Positions 25,007 through 35,635 of a DNA stretch of 64,000 bases are shown piece by piece. The stretch spans positions 102,912-166,911 of the forward strand of contig NZ_AQXE01000003.1 of NCBI RefSeq assembly GCF_000375485.1, read 5' to 3'. Below the pieces are notes generated by a model. That model did not search any database and was not told the origin of the DNA. It was given only the letters and a program-made list of their open reading frames with translations. The position numbers and the translations under genes were made by a program. Each line of letters opens with the position of its first letter. Position 1 is the first letter of the stretch. This stretch comes from Desulfovibrio oxyclinae DSM 11498 (GTDB taxonomy: Bacteria; Desulfobacterota; Desulfovibrionia; Desulfovibrionales; Desulfovibrionaceae).

Positions 25007-26284
25007 TTACTTGCCGCTTTCCCCGGAATCCCCGGTCAGCGCGGCATCTTCGATGCGCGCGGCTGCCTCCAGCTCTTCCTGCTCGGCTTCCGCTTCCTCG
25101 GCGAGCTTTTCCTGATGGCGCTTCTCGTTCTTGCCGAAAAGATATGCCACCCAAATACCGAGTTCGTACAGGATAATCAGCGGTCCGGCCATGAGGCACT
25201 GCGTAAACGGATCCGGCGGCGTCAATATCGAGGAGATGACGAACGCGACGAGCACCGCGTATTTCTGCTTCTTCCGCAAACCACGGGAACTCACGATTCC
25301 GAGCCGCGCAAGGAAGAAAATGAACAATGGCAACTCGAAAACCACGCCAAACGCGAACAGTAGTTTCAGACAGAAGCTCAGATACTCGTTGAGCTTCGGC
25401 GTGAAGGCGATTTCCGTGCTGGCGAAGCTGGCGAAGAAGTCGAACCCGAACGGGAAGACCACGAAATAGCCGAACATGCCGCCACCCACGAAGAACATGG
25501 CGGAGATGATGGCCATGGGCACCACGTATTTGCGCTCATGCGAATAGAGACCGGGAGCGATGAATCCCCATATCTGCGCAAACAGATAAGGACTCATGAG
25601 GAATATGCCCGCCACAATGGCGATCTTGATGTGCGAGAAAAACGCTTCCGCAGGATAGGTGTACTGAAAGTGTCCACCCACCATCACAGTGCTCATGGAA
25701 TCCTGAAGGGCCTCCACGAAGACCGGAAGTTTCTCGAAATATTTGAAATCTGTTCCCTTGAGGGCCTGTGCGAGCGAGGTCTCAAGGTTCGTAAAGAAGT
25801 CCAGCGGAAGCACCATGTGCTTGGCGGCAACCTTTTTGAGGACTTCCTTCATGGGTTTCATGAGGATGTCGAACATCTGCTCCGCGAAAGCGTAACAGGC
25901 CAGCATACCCACGATGATGGCCAGCACGCAGCGGACCATGCGCTGCCGAAGTTCCCCAAGGTGTTCCAGCAGCGTCATCTGCCCGCTGGCTTCCTCCTCA
26001 TCTTCGTCCTCGTCGTCCTGCGATTCCTCGTCAAGACTCGGATCGAAGTCAGGGTCATCGGCTTTTTCAGAACCATCCCCTTCGGGCTGGCGCTCCGTCT
26101 CGCCGTCGCCGATGTCCGCCCCTTCGCTGGCGGATGTATTGCCGCCGGAATCGGAGTTTCCGTTTTCACGGGTGGAGCGGGAAGCACCGCCGGAGGCCTC
26201 TTCCGAGGCCTCCGGGGTGTTTTTATCAGTATCTTCAGGCGTCACGCCGGATTCGGGAGTGACATCGTCCTTTTCCGAACTCAT
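25007..26284 (-). CDS. tatC: Twin-arginine translocase subunit TatC with long acidic N-terminal extension
   Basis: 425 residues, far above the usual ~250. Residues 1-105 are low-complexity and acidic (Glu/Asp/Ser/Gly, ending in a DEDEDEEE run). The TatC core starts at about 108 (LLEHLGELRQRM, the conserved signal-binding motif) with six membrane helices. A short Glu/Ala tail ends the protein. With TatB it recognises RR signal peptides. The start overlaps the tatB stop (ATGA). The in-frame extension is continuous and codon-normal, so it looks genuine. Confidence 0.93.
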   Translation of the reverse strand: MSSEKDDVTPESGVTPEDTDKNTPEASEEASGGASRSTRENGNSDSGGNTSASEGADIGDGETERQPEGDGSEKADDPDFDPSLDEESQDDEDEDEEEASGQMTLLEHLGELRQRMVRCVLAIIVGMLACYAFAEQMFDILMKPMKEVLKKVAAKHMVLPLDFFTNLETSLAQALKGTDFKYFEKLPVFVEALQDSMSTVMVGGHFQYTYPAEAFFSHIKIAIVAGIFLMSPYLFAQIWGFIAPGLYSHERKYVVPMAIISAMFFVGGGMFGYFVVFPFGFDFFASFASTEIAFTPKLNEYLSFCLKLLFAFGVVFELPLFIFFLARLGIVSSRGLRKKQKYAVLVAFVISSILTPPDPFTQCLMAGPLIILYELGIWVAYLFGKNEKRHQEKLAEEAEAEQEELEAAARIEDAALTGDSGESGK

Positions 26285-26634
26285 GCCTTCTCCTTCTCAC
26301 CTTCACCGGAAGATTCCGGGCCGGGCGCAGAGGCGGTTTCGGTGGCAGGTTCGCTTTCGGTCGAAGCTTTTTCCGCGGAAACGGGCTCTTCCTCGGCCTG
26401 CTTGGCGGCTTCCTTGCGGCGCGCCAGTTCGGCGTCCACTTCGCGCTTGCGGGCTTCGCTTTCGGCCCGGTCCACTTCCATATCCAGCGTACTCTTCACG
26501 TCGTTGCCCATGCGCTTGAATTCGGCCAGCCCTTTGCCGAGGCTGCGCATCATCTGCGGCAGCTTCTGGGGGCCGATCACGATCAGGGCCACGACGAGTA
26601 TGATGACCAGTTCCGGTCCGCCTATTCCGAACAT
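26281..26634 (-). CDS. tatB: Sec-independent translocase TatB (TatA/B family)
   Basis: 117 residues from MFGIGGPELVIIL; the N-terminal helix (3-22) with Glu8, then the GPQKLPQ hinge and an amphipathic helix (about 26-60) are typical of TatB. The C-terminal half is rich in Glu, Ala, Pro and Ser and probably disordered. It forms the signal-peptide receptor with TatC, encoded directly after it with a four-base overlap. TatA is not in the window. Confidence 0.92.
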   Translation of the reverse strand: MFGIGGPELVIILVVALIVIGPQKLPQMMRSLGKGLAEFKRMGNDVKSTLDMEVDRAESEARKREVDAELARRKEAAKQAEEEPVSAEKASTESEPATETASAPGPESSGEGEKEKA

Positions 26635-26653
26635 GACAGTATCCTTGTCCTTC

Positions 26654-28201
26654 CTATTCCCACTCGATGGTGCTCGGCGGCTTGGAGGAGATGTCCAGGA
26701 CGACGCGGTTGACGCCCTTGACTTCATTGATGATGCGATTGGAGATGCGAGCGAGCAGTTCACTGGGCAGACGGCTCCAGTCCGCGGTCATGGCGTCGAG
26801 GCTGTCAACCACGCGAAGCGCGATGACGTGCTCGTAAGTGCGGTCGTCGCCCATGACGCCGACGGTCTTGAGCGGCAACAGCACGGCGAAGCCCTGCCAG
26901 ACCTTCCGGTACCAGTCGGAAGCCATCAGTTCGTTTTGCACGATGCGGTCGGCAAGGCGCAGAATCTCAAGGCGTTCTTCGGTGATCTCGCCGATGACGC
27001 GAATGGACAGGCCTGGACCAGGGAACGGATGACGCCAGATGATGTGATCCGGCATACCCAGCTCGTAGGCTGCGCGGCGGACTTCGTCCTTGAACAGTTC
27101 GCGCAGTGGCTCGACCAGCTTGAGGTTCATCTTTTCAGGCAGGCCGCCCACGTTGTGATGGCTCTTGATCACTGCGGAGGGACCCTTGAAGGACTCGGAC
27201 TCGATGACGTCCGGGTACAGGGTGCCCTGTCCGAGGTATTCGACGCCGTCGATGGCCTTGGCCTCACGGTCGAAAACATCAATGAAGGTGTAGCCGATGA
27301 TCTTGCGCTTTTCTTCGGGGTCGGAAACGCCTTCGAGCTTGCCGAGGAACTCGTCCGCGGCATCCACGAACTTGACATTCAGCTCGAAGTGTTCTTCCAG
27401 GAAGCCGATGACCTCCTGCTTCTCACCCATCCGCAGCAGCCCGTTGTCAACGAAGATGCAGTGCAGATTCTTTCCGATGGCGCGGTGCAGCAGCACGGCG
27501 GCCACAGTGGAGTCGATGCCGCCGGAGAGACCGAGCACGACCTTGGAATCGCCCACCTGCTTGCGAAGGTCTTCGATGCAGGTCTCCACAAAGGAAGCCA
27601 TGGACCAGGACGGGGTCAGGTTCGCAACCTTGAACAGGAAGTTCTGGATGATCTGAGCGCCTTCCTCGGTGTGAGCAACCTCGGGGTGGAACTGCAGGGC
27701 GTAGACCTTCTTCTCCACATGGCCCATGGCGGCGAAGTCGATGGACTCGGTGCGGCCCATCTGCTCGAAACCCGGAGGGATGGCTTCGACGCGGTCGCCG
27801 TGGGACATCCATACCGTGAGCTTGTCCTTCTTCTCGATGCCTTCGAAAAGCGGACATTCGTTCATGGCATAAAAGTCTGCGCGACCGTATTCACGGTCGG
27901 TGGAAGCAACTACCTTGCCGCCCATCTTGTGGGCCAGAAGCTGCATTCCGTAGCAGATGCCCAGGGTGGGCAGCCCCCACTCCAGGTACTCCGGCGGCAG
28001 ATCAGGGCAGCCGCCCTCAAGTACGCTGGAAGGACCGCCGGAGAGAATCAGGGCCTGCGGATTCAGCGCCTTGATCTTTTCCGGGTCCACATTGCAGGGG
28101 TGGATTTCGGAGTACACGCCAGCCTCGCGGATACGTCGCGCGATGAGCTGAGTGAACTGGGATCCGAAGTCCAGAATGATTACTTTGTCTTGATTCAACA
28201 T
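26654..28201 (-). CDS. guaA: GMP synthase (glutamine-hydrolysing)
   Basis: 515 residues. Glutamine amidotransferase domain (about 8-190; Cys nucleophile in LGICYGMQ, His/Glu in FHPEVAH), ATP-pyrophosphatase domain ([10 protein letters not shown]) and C-terminal dimerisation domain ending PPSTIEWE. Converts XMP to GMP. It follows guaB on the same strand after 52 bases and precedes tatB by 19. Confidence 0.98.
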   Translation of the reverse strand: MLNQDKVIILDFGSQFTQLIARRIREAGVYSEIHPCNVDPEKIKALNPQALILSGGPSSVLEGGCPDLPPEYLEWGLPTLGICYGMQLLAHKMGGKVVASTDREYGRADFYAMNECPLFEGIEKKDKLTVWMSHGDRVEAIPPGFEQMGRTESIDFAAMGHVEKKVYALQFHPEVAHTEEGAQIIQNFLFKVANLTPSWSMASFVETCIEDLRKQVGDSKVVLGLSGGIDSTVAAVLLHRAIGKNLHCIFVDNGLLRMGEKQEVIGFLEEHFELNVKFVDAADEFLGKLEGVSDPEEKRKIIGYTFIDVFDREAKAIDGVEYLGQGTLYPDVIESESFKGPSAVIKSHHNVGGLPEKMNLKLVEPLRELFKDEVRRAAYELGMPDHIIWRHPFPGPGLSIRVIGEITEERLEILRLADRIVQNELMASDWYRKVWQGFAVLLPLKTVGVMGDDRTYEHVIALRVVDSLDAMTADWSRLPSELLARISNRIINEVKGVNRVVLDISSKPPSTIEWE

Positions 28202-28253
28202 GTATATACCATCTCTTGTCGAAGTGATTGACGCGACAGGTTACCCTGTAACC

Positions 28254-29714
<1,461 letters not shown>

Positions 29715-29736
29715 TTAACTCCCCGGATAGTTTTAA

Positions 29737-29758
29737 GGCCGAACCTCACGGTCCGGCC
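29737..29758 (-). terminator. Weak hairpin at the end of the liv operon
   Basis: GGCCGGACC/GGTTCGGCC with GTGA loop and one mismatch, followed on the minus strand by TTAAAACT rather than a T-run. It may allow read-through into guaB. Confidence 0.5.
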
Positions 29759-29769
29759 ATTCGTATCGT

Positions 29770-30486
29770 TTACAGTCCGAGGTATGCGCGCTTTACATCC
29801 TCATTGGCAAGAAGCTTGTCGCATGAGTCTGTCAAAACGATCTTTCCGTTTTCCATCACGTAACCTCGGTGGCCGATCTTTAACGCAAGGTTGGCGTTCT
29901 GTTCAACCAGAAATATGGTCGTTCCTGACTCTTTGTTAATCTTCTTAATTATTTCAAATATTTGCTTAACAATCAAAGGTGCCAAGCCCATGGATGGCTC
30001 GTCGAGCAGGAGCAATCTGGGCCGCGCCATGAGCGCGCGGGCGATGGCGAGCATCTGCTGTTCCCCCCCGGAGAGGTTGCCGCCCTGCTGATTCCGCCGC
30101 TCGGCAAGAATGGGGAACAGGTCGTAGCAGTACTCCACGTCACGGGCGATCCCGGCCTTGTCGTTGCGCAGGAAGGCCCCCATGTCGAGGTTTTCCTTGA
30201 TGGTCAACTCCGGGAAGATCAACCGCCCTTCCGGCACCTGCGAAATGCCCGAGGCCACAATCTTGTTGGTGGCCATGCCCGAGATGGACTCGTTTTCGTA
30301 GATCACATCGCCCGAACGGGGTTTGAGCAGTCCGCAGATGGTCATCAGCGTAGTGGACTTCCCCGCACCGTTGGCGCCGATAAGCGTGATGATTTCCGTG
30401 TGGTCGATGTGCAGGCTCACGTCGTACAGCGCCTGAATATTACCATAATAGGTATCGACGTTCTTGAGTTCGAGCATTCTAGACAT
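29770..30486 (-). CDS. livF: Branched-chain amino acid ABC transporter ATPase
   Basis: 238 residues. Walker A GANGAGKST, signature LSGGEQQ, Walker B LLLLDEPS. Starts inside the end of livG (8-base overlap), with GGGAGG six bases before the ATG. Last gene of livKHMGF; powers import of hydrophobic amino acids with LivG. Confidence 0.95.
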   Translation of the reverse strand: MSRMLELKNVDTYYGNIQALYDVSLHIDHTEIITLIGANGAGKSTTLMTICGLLKPRSGDVIYENESISGMATNKIVASGISQVPEGRLIFPELTIKENLDMGAFLRNDKAGIARDVEYCYDLFPILAERRNQQGGNLSGGEQQMLAIARALMARPRLLLLDEPSMGLAPLIVKQIFEIIKKINKESGTTIFLVEQNANLALKIGHRGYVMENGKIVLTDSCDKLLANEDVKRAYLGL

Positions 30487-31270
30487 CTTCGCCCTCCCCG
30501 AGATACGCCTTGATGACCGCGGGATTCTCGCTCACTTCCTCGGCGTTGCCGCTGGCGATGAGGCGGCCGTAATCCAGAACGAAAATGCTGTCGGAAACAC
30601 TCATGACCATTTTCATGTCGTGCTCGATGAGCAGAATGGACATGTCGTATTCCTCACGCAGCTTGATGATAAGATCCTGTAGGGCCAGCGTTTCCTGCGG
30701 GTTCATGCCCGCCGCGGGCTCGTCGAGCAACAGCAGGAACGGGTCAGTGGCCATGGCGCGGGCGATCTCCAGCCTGCGCTGCTTGCCGTAGGGAAGATTG
30801 CAGGCCAGCTCGTTGGCGTACTGCTCCAGCCCCACGAGCTCAAGAAGGTGGTAACTTTTTTCGATGACCTCGTTTTCCTCGCTCCTGCTCTTGCGGTTGC
30901 GGGAAATGGCACCCCAAATACCACTCTTGCTGCGGCAATGTGTCCCGATCATGACGTTTTCCAACGTGGTCATGGACGGAAAAAGCCGGATGTTCTGGAA
31001 GGTTCGGGCCATGCCCAGTTCGGTGACGTGATTAGCCTTCATGCCGTTCACGCGGCGATCCTGCCCTTCCTTGCTCTTGAGCAGCACATCCCCGCTGGTG
31101 GGAGTGTAGATGCCGGTAATGCAGTTGAAGAAGGTGGTCTTCCCGGCCCCGTTGGGACCGATCAGCGCCGCGATCTCCTTATTGTGCACCGTGAGGCTCA
31201 CCTCGTCGAGAGCACGGATACCACCGAAGTCCTTGCATATTTCATTAACATTGAGAACGGTTTCACTCAT
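30479..31270 (-). CDS. livG: Branched-chain amino acid ABC transporter ATPase
   Basis: 263 residues. Walker A GPNGAGKTT, a long LivG-type insertion (about 75-135), Walker B LLLLDEPAAGMN. It overlaps livM by 8 bases and livF by 8. The signature region reads LPYGKQRRLEIARAM, as is normal for LivG. Confidence 0.95.
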   Translation of the reverse strand: MSETVLNVNEICKDFGGIRALDEVSLTVHNKEIAALIGPNGAGKTTFFNCITGIYTPTSGDVLLKSKEGQDRRVNGMKANHVTELGMARTFQNIRLFPSMTTLENVMIGTHCRSKSGIWGAISRNRKSRSEENEVIEKSYHLLELVGLEQYANELACNLPYGKQRRLEIARAMATDPFLLLLDEPAAGMNPQETLALQDLIIKLREEYDMSILLIEHDMKMVMSVSDSIFVLDYGRLIASGNAEEVSENPAVIKAYLGEGEDV

Positions 31271-32558
31271 TTGCCGCTCCCGTTACAGACGCTTTTTCAT
31301 ATTTATACACCTTGCGCTTGGCACGGATGAGTCCCTGCGGCCTGAAGACCATGACCAGAACCATGGTGGCGCCGAAAATCAACATGCGGAACTCGGCGAA
31401 GGCCCGGAGATACTCGGGGACCAGAATCAGGATGATGGCACCGGCGATGACGCCCCGGATGGAACCCATGCCGCCGATGACGACCACGGACAGGATGATG
31501 GCCGACTCCCAAAAGGTGAAGCTGGCCGGGTTGATGAACGTGGTTTTGGCAGCAAAGACCACACCGGCCATGCCCGCCCAAGTGGCGCCGAGGGCAAAGG
31601 CCATGAGCTTGGTCTTTGTCTTGTCGATGCCCATGGCCTGACAGGCTATTTCATCCTCTCGCAAAGCCAGCCAGGCACGTCCTATTCGGGAGTTCTGGAG
31701 CCGGTTCACGCAGAAGATGGTCAGCACAATCAGACCGAGCATGATGTAATACATATAATTGATGGAGTTCATCACGCCGAATTCGATGCCGAAGAACGTG
31801 GGCCGGTCGATCCCGGCGATTCCGCTGGGGCCCATGGTGACGTCTCCCCAGTTCTCAAGCACCAGCCTGATGATTTCCCCGAATCCAAGCGTCACGATGG
31901 CCAGATAGTCGCCACGAAGACGCAAAACCGGGAAACCGAGCATGATGCCGAACAACGTGCCCAAGAGCGCGCCGATCGGGAGGATGGTCCAGAAACCAAA
32001 GCCCCAGTGCATGTTGGCCAGCGCGTAAGCGTAGGCACCCACGGCGTAGAAGGCCACATAGCCGAGGTCCAGCAGACCGGCCAGTCCCACGACGATGTTC
32101 AGACCAAGCCCGAGTGCGATGTAGGTCAGGCAGGAGATCATGATGTTCGTCTGATACATCCCGGCCACGTGCGGAAAACCGACCGCGACCACGGCGACAC
32201 AGGCCAACAGGGTCCATTTGGCTGCCGGAATCGAGGTTGCCAGCGTAAGCGACCGCTCAAGCGAGCTTTCCTTGGCCGCGGCACCCTTGTTGAGTTCCTT
32301 GCGGGCCAGCATCCAGCGCCAGAGAAAGGACAGAACGAACGTTCCGATTCCGATCAGCGCGAGGTTCAGCCAGCGCCATTCGATGGTGTTCTCAATGGTA
32401 TCCACACGGATGACCATGATGGGGAAAGTGAGAAACATGAACCACAAAGCCGCCAGCACGGACTTTTTGAGCGACTCGGCAAAGCTGTCGCAACCGGCTG
32501 TGAAGAAGAAGGCGAGTCCGCCCTGCGTCCCCTTTTCAGCCACTACGGTGTTGCTCAT
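31263..32558 (-). CDS. livM: Branched-chain amino acid ABC transporter permease
   Basis: 431 residues, close to E. coli LivM length. An N-terminal part (about 1-115) has two helices, then the LivM core (GLGLNIVVGLAGLLDLG) with about eight helices and the coupling EAA-like segment near RAWLALREDEIACQAMGI. Forms the channel with LivH. Confidence 0.95.
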   Translation of the reverse strand: MSNTVVAEKGTQGGLAFFFTAGCDSFAESLKKSVLAALWFMFLTFPIMVIRVDTIENTIEWRWLNLALIGIGTFVLSFLWRWMLARKELNKGAAAKESSLERSLTLATSIPAAKWTLLACVAVVAVGFPHVAGMYQTNIMISCLTYIALGLGLNIVVGLAGLLDLGYVAFYAVGAYAYALANMHWGFGFWTILPIGALLGTLFGIMLGFPVLRLRGDYLAIVTLGFGEIIRLVLENWGDVTMGPSGIAGIDRPTFFGIEFGVMNSINYMYYIMLGLIVLTIFCVNRLQNSRIGRAWLALREDEIACQAMGIDKTKTKLMAFALGATWAGMAGVVFAAKTTFINPASFTFWESAIILSVVVIGGMGSIRGVIAGAIILILVPEYLRAFAEFRMLIFGATMVLVMVFRPQGLIRAKRKVYKYEKASVTGAANE

Positions 32559-32603
32559 GATAGTTCCTTGTATTGCTTGCGCCCCGAATGCGGGACAGAT
32601 TGG

Positions 32604-33503
32604 TTACACTTTCTGCACCGGCTCCTTACCCATGATTCCGGCGGGGCGGAAAATCAGGATAAGCACCAGGAGGGCGAACGCGAACACGTCCTCGTAATCC
32701 GAGGAGACGTAACCGGTGGCAAAGGCCTCGGTCTGCCCGAGGATGAGCGCGCCGAGCATGGCGCCCGGGACGCTTCCGATGCCGCCAAGCACTGCGGCGG
32801 TGAACGCCTTGATGCCCGCGATGAAGCCGATGTAGTAGTTGATCTGCCCGATGTGCGAGGCGATGAGCACGCCGCCGACGGCGGCAAGGCTGGACCCAAC
32901 CACGAAGGTTGCCGAAATGACGGTGTCCACGTTGATGCCCACCAGCATGGCCATTTTGCGGTTCTGCGCGGTGGCGCGCATGGCCTTGCCCAGTCTGGTG
33001 AATTTGATGAACATCGTCAGCCCGATGCAGACCAGCACCGTGACCAGCACGATAACCAGTTCCGCGCTGCTGATGATGTGTCCAATCCAGGGAACGTGAA
33101 ATTCAGGGATCAGGCTGGGGAACGGCAGAAAGTCCGAGGTCTGGGCCAGCATGACGTAGTTCTGCAGGAAGATCGACATGCCGATTGCGGATATCAGCGG
33201 AGAAAGCCGCTGGGCGCCGCGGAGCGGTTTGTATGCGATCTTCTCGATGGTGAATCCGTATGCGGCCGAATATATGACCGCTGCCAACAGTGCCAGCACC
33301 AGAATAGCGGGAACGGGAAAGCCCGCCGCGCCCAGCACCCCGGCGATAATAAGGCCGGTGAAGGCGCCTATCATGTAGATCTCGCCATGGGCGAAGTTGA
33401 TGAGCTCGATGATGCCGTAGACCATCGTGTACCCGAGCGCGATAAGCGCGTAGATGCTCCCCCGGGTCAATCCGCCGAAGAAAATCTCAAGGAAATATTC
33501 CAT
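32604..33503 (-). CDS. livH: Branched-chain amino acid ABC transporter permease
   Basis: 299 residues, about eight membrane helices. Family start GSIYALIALGYTMVYGII and the coupling segment FTRLGKAMRATAQNRKMA are seen. It follows livK after 79 bases that contain a strong hairpin. Confidence 0.95.
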   Translation of the reverse strand: MEYFLEIFFGGLTRGSIYALIALGYTMVYGIIELINFAHGEIYMIGAFTGLIIAGVLGAAGFPVPAILVLALLAAVIYSAAYGFTIEKIAYKPLRGAQRLSPLISAIGMSIFLQNYVMLAQTSDFLPFPSLIPEFHVPWIGHIISSAELVIVLVTVLVCIGLTMFIKFTRLGKAMRATAQNRKMAMLVGINVDTVISATFVVGSSLAAVGGVLIASHIGQINYYIGFIAGIKAFTAAVLGGIGSVPGAMLGALILGQTEAFATGYVSSDYEDVFAFALLVLILIFRPAGIMGKEPVQKV

Positions 33504-33530
33504 CTGTTTCCTATCCGTAAGCTACACAAT

Positions 33531-33559
33531 CAGGGGGCAGACGTTCGGCCTGCCCCCTG
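33531..33559 (-). promoter_or_regulatory. Intercistronic hairpin between livK and livH
   Basis: Ten-base perfect arms CAGGGGGCAG/CTGCCCCCTG with a 9-base loop and no T-run. In such operons a hairpin here typically stabilises the binding-protein mRNA or trims read-through into the permease genes. Confidence 0.65.
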
Positions 33560-33582
33560 TTGATTACGTTATGCCGAACACC

Positions 33583-34725
33583 CTACTCGGTGATTTCCAC
33601 GTACTGGCCATCCTTGACCTGATACATGGAAAAGCCGACGCCTTCGGCATCGCCGCGGTCGTCGAACTTGATCTTGCCGAGCGGGGTTTCCACGTACTCG
33701 GTGCGCAGGGCTTCAACGATCTTGTCGTAGTCCACGGCTCCGGCCTTCTCAACGGCGTTCAGCAGTGCCTGAGCGGCTGCATAGGCCTGATAGTAGAATG
33801 CGCCGGGATCGCTGCCGAACTCTTCCTTGTGGGCGGATTCGGCAACGCTGTAGAGCGGATTTCCGGAAATGTCGCGGGGACCGGTGGCGTAAACGCCCTC
33901 GGCGTATTCGCCGGCGACCTTGATGAAGGTTTCGTCCTTCACGCCGTCGTCGGACAGGAAGGGAACTTCGATGTTCTTCTTGCGCATGGAAGTGACGATC
34001 TTGGAAGCTTCGGGGTGGTAGCCACCAAAAATGACGCCGTCAGCGCCGGAATTTTTGATTTTCTGGACAACTGCAGAGTAGTCCACGGCACCGGGAGTGA
34101 CGCCTTCGAACAGGGCGACGCTCATGCCGTCCTCTTCTTCGATGAACTGCTGGCAGAAGGAGGCGAAGCCCTTGCCGTAGTCACCCTTGTCGTGGATGAC
34201 GGCAATGTTCTTCAGGCCGAGCTTCTTGGCAAAATCGACTTCCAGGCTGGCCTGGGCGTCATCGGATGCGATGGTGCGGAAGAAGTTCGGGTAGTTGCCG
34301 CTCTGCGTCAGCGGCGGGTTGGTGGCGGAAGGCGACATGCAGACGATGTTGCCGTCCTTGTAAATTTCCAGAGCGGCCTTGGTGGCGCCGGAGCAGATGT
34401 GACCGAGCACGATCTTCACGTCCTCGGACAGCAGCTTGGTCGCCGCGTTGGTGGCCATTTCGGGCTTGCACTGGTCGTCCTGAGCCATGACCTCGACCTG
34501 CATACCGAGGACACCGCCCTCCGCATTGATCTTCTTGGCCACGAGCTTGGCGGCGTTCACGGTGGGCAGGCCGTAAGACGCGAGGTCGCCGCTGTGCGCT
34601 CCGGCAACGCCGAGCACGAGTTTCTTGGCCTGGGCGGCCTCTTCCTTTTTACCTTCGCCGCAACCCGTTGCAAACAACGCAACGAGCGCGACAACCAGCG
34701 CGAAAAGCTTCCAGTGTCCTCTCAT
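33583..34725 (-). CDS. livK: Branched-chain amino acid ABC transporter substrate-binding lipoprotein
   Basis: 380 residues from MRGHWKL with AGGAGAGG upstream. Lipobox LFATGCG, then a type I periplasmic-binding fold starting VLGVAGAHSGDLASYG. Probably anchored to the outer face of the inner membrane. First gene of the operon, with a near-consensus promoter. Precise ligand among Leu/Ile/Val or other amino acids is not predictable. Confidence 0.95.
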   Translation of the reverse strand: MRGHWKLFALVVALVALFATGCGEGKKEEAAQAKKLVLGVAGAHSGDLASYGLPTVNAAKLVAKKINAEGGVLGMQVEVMAQDDQCKPEMATNAATKLLSEDVKIVLGHICSGATKAALEIYKDGNIVCMSPSATNPPLTQSGNYPNFFRTIASDDAQASLEVDFAKKLGLKNIAVIHDKGDYGKGFASFCQQFIEEEDGMSVALFEGVTPGAVDYSAVVQKIKNSGADGVIFGGYHPEASKIVTSMRKKNIEVPFLSDDGVKDETFIKVAGEYAEGVYATGPRDISGNPLYSVAESAHKEEFGSDPGAFYYQAYAAAQALLNAVEKAGAVDYDKIVEALRTEYVETPLGKIKFDDRGDAEGVGFSMYQVKDGQYVEITE

Positions 34726-34846
34726 CAGATCCTCTCCTGAATACAGTTGGTGCAACAAGACATGGGCGGGCCGCGAACCCACCGACATCCTTGCTGAAAG
34801 CGGCCAGCCGGAACGCTCCGGAGGCCGCATTGTGCTTAAGGTTTAC

Positions 34847-34875
34847 ATTTTTATTGAGTTTCCCTCGTATGTCAA
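34847..34875 (-). promoter_or_regulatory. Sigma-70 promoter of the liv operon
   Basis: On the minus strand a perfect TTGACA, a 17-base spacer and AAAAAT (4 of 6 to TATAAT), giving a leader of roughly 115 bases before livK. Confidence 0.6.
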
Positions 34876-34895
34876 CAAATACCCCATTGAAATCG

Positions 34896-35483
34896 CTAGT
34901 GTCCTATGCTCTCAAGCTCCTTGGTGGCGCGCTCGACCATATCCTTATCGTCCCCTGCATTCTGGATGGCAGTGCGGAACAGGTCGGCAGCCGCGTCGGG
35001 CTTGTCCAGAAAATGCTTGTAGATGATGCCCAGATTGAAGTTCACCAACGCATCCTGCGGGTGCTTCTCAAGAAGGCCTTCATACACGGCGGCGGCGTCA
35101 TGGTAGCGCTTTTGCTGGAAACGGACGATGCCAAGACTCATGAGCACCTCACGATCATCGGGACGCACTTTGTTGGCGCGTTCAAGAAACGGAACGGCAC
35201 GCTCCCACGCCTGCATCATCATGAAGGCGCTTCCGAGTTCCTTGAGGGCCTTGAAGTTCTCGGGCTCTTCTTCAAGGAGCTTCATGGTGGCCTTGAGCCC
35301 CGCCATGTCCTCCGCAGGCATTCCTGCAGTCATGCCCGGGGCCATTCCGCCGCGACGTTCCATGCGTTTTTCCAGCTTGGGGTTGAGCATACGATAGCCC
35401 ACAGAGGCCGCAAACACCCCGGCCAGAACCACGAAACTCACTGTCAGGACCGTCTTGCGGCCGAATACGGAATCAAGCGTCAT
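34896..35483 (-). CDS. TPR protein of cytochrome c maturation (CcmI/NrfG-like)
   Basis: 195 residues. N-terminal membrane helix (about 11-30), then TPR repeats from about 60 to 185 (PENFKALKELGSAFM, DDREVLMSLGIVRFQ, DALVNFNLGIIYKH). In Ccm systems such TPR proteins present apocytochrome to the heme-attachment complex. It is the last gene of the ccm operon and overlaps ccmD by 11 bases. Confidence 0.85.
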   Translation of the reverse strand: MTLDSVFGRKTVLTVSFVVLAGVFAASVGYRMLNPKLEKRMERRGGMAPGMTAGMPAEDMAGLKATMKLLEEEPENFKALKELGSAFMMMQAWERAVPFLERANKVRPDDREVLMSLGIVRFQQKRYHDAAAVYEGLLEKHPQDALVNFNLGIIYKHFLDKPDAAADLFRTAIQNAGDDKDMVERATKELESIGH

Positions 35484-35619
35484 CGTCTTCTCCCATCAGT
35501 TCGAGTTGGCGGACGCGTCGCGTCAGAGCGTTGGAACGGGCCGCCAGAAAAGCGAGATATCCCGCAACTCCGGCCCAGACCATGGCATTGGCAATGAAAA
35601 GATACGTTTCGGCGGACAT
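35473..35619 (-). CDS. ccmD: CcmD-like small membrane protein
   Basis: 48 residues from MSAETYLFIANAM with GGGAGGA upstream. One membrane helix (about 5-27) and a basic/charged tail (RRVRQLEL), the CcmD pattern. It sits right after ccmC; CcmD helps release holo-CcmE from CcmABC. Assigned by size, topology and position. Confidence 0.8.
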   Translation of the reverse strand: MSAETYLFIANAMVWAGVAGYLAFLAARSNALTRRVRQLELMGEDDDA

Positions 35620-35635
35620 GGGTCCTCCCTTGTTC

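Noticed and set aside
25538..28231. 897-codon open frame on the plus strand
   Set aside because: Antisense across tatC, tatB and guaA, which are all certain. Composition is His/Gly/Leu-rich, typical of shadow frames.
31110..33563. 817-codon open frame on the plus strand
   Set aside because: Antisense to livG, livM and livH; low-complexity charged translation rich in His, Gln and Asp.
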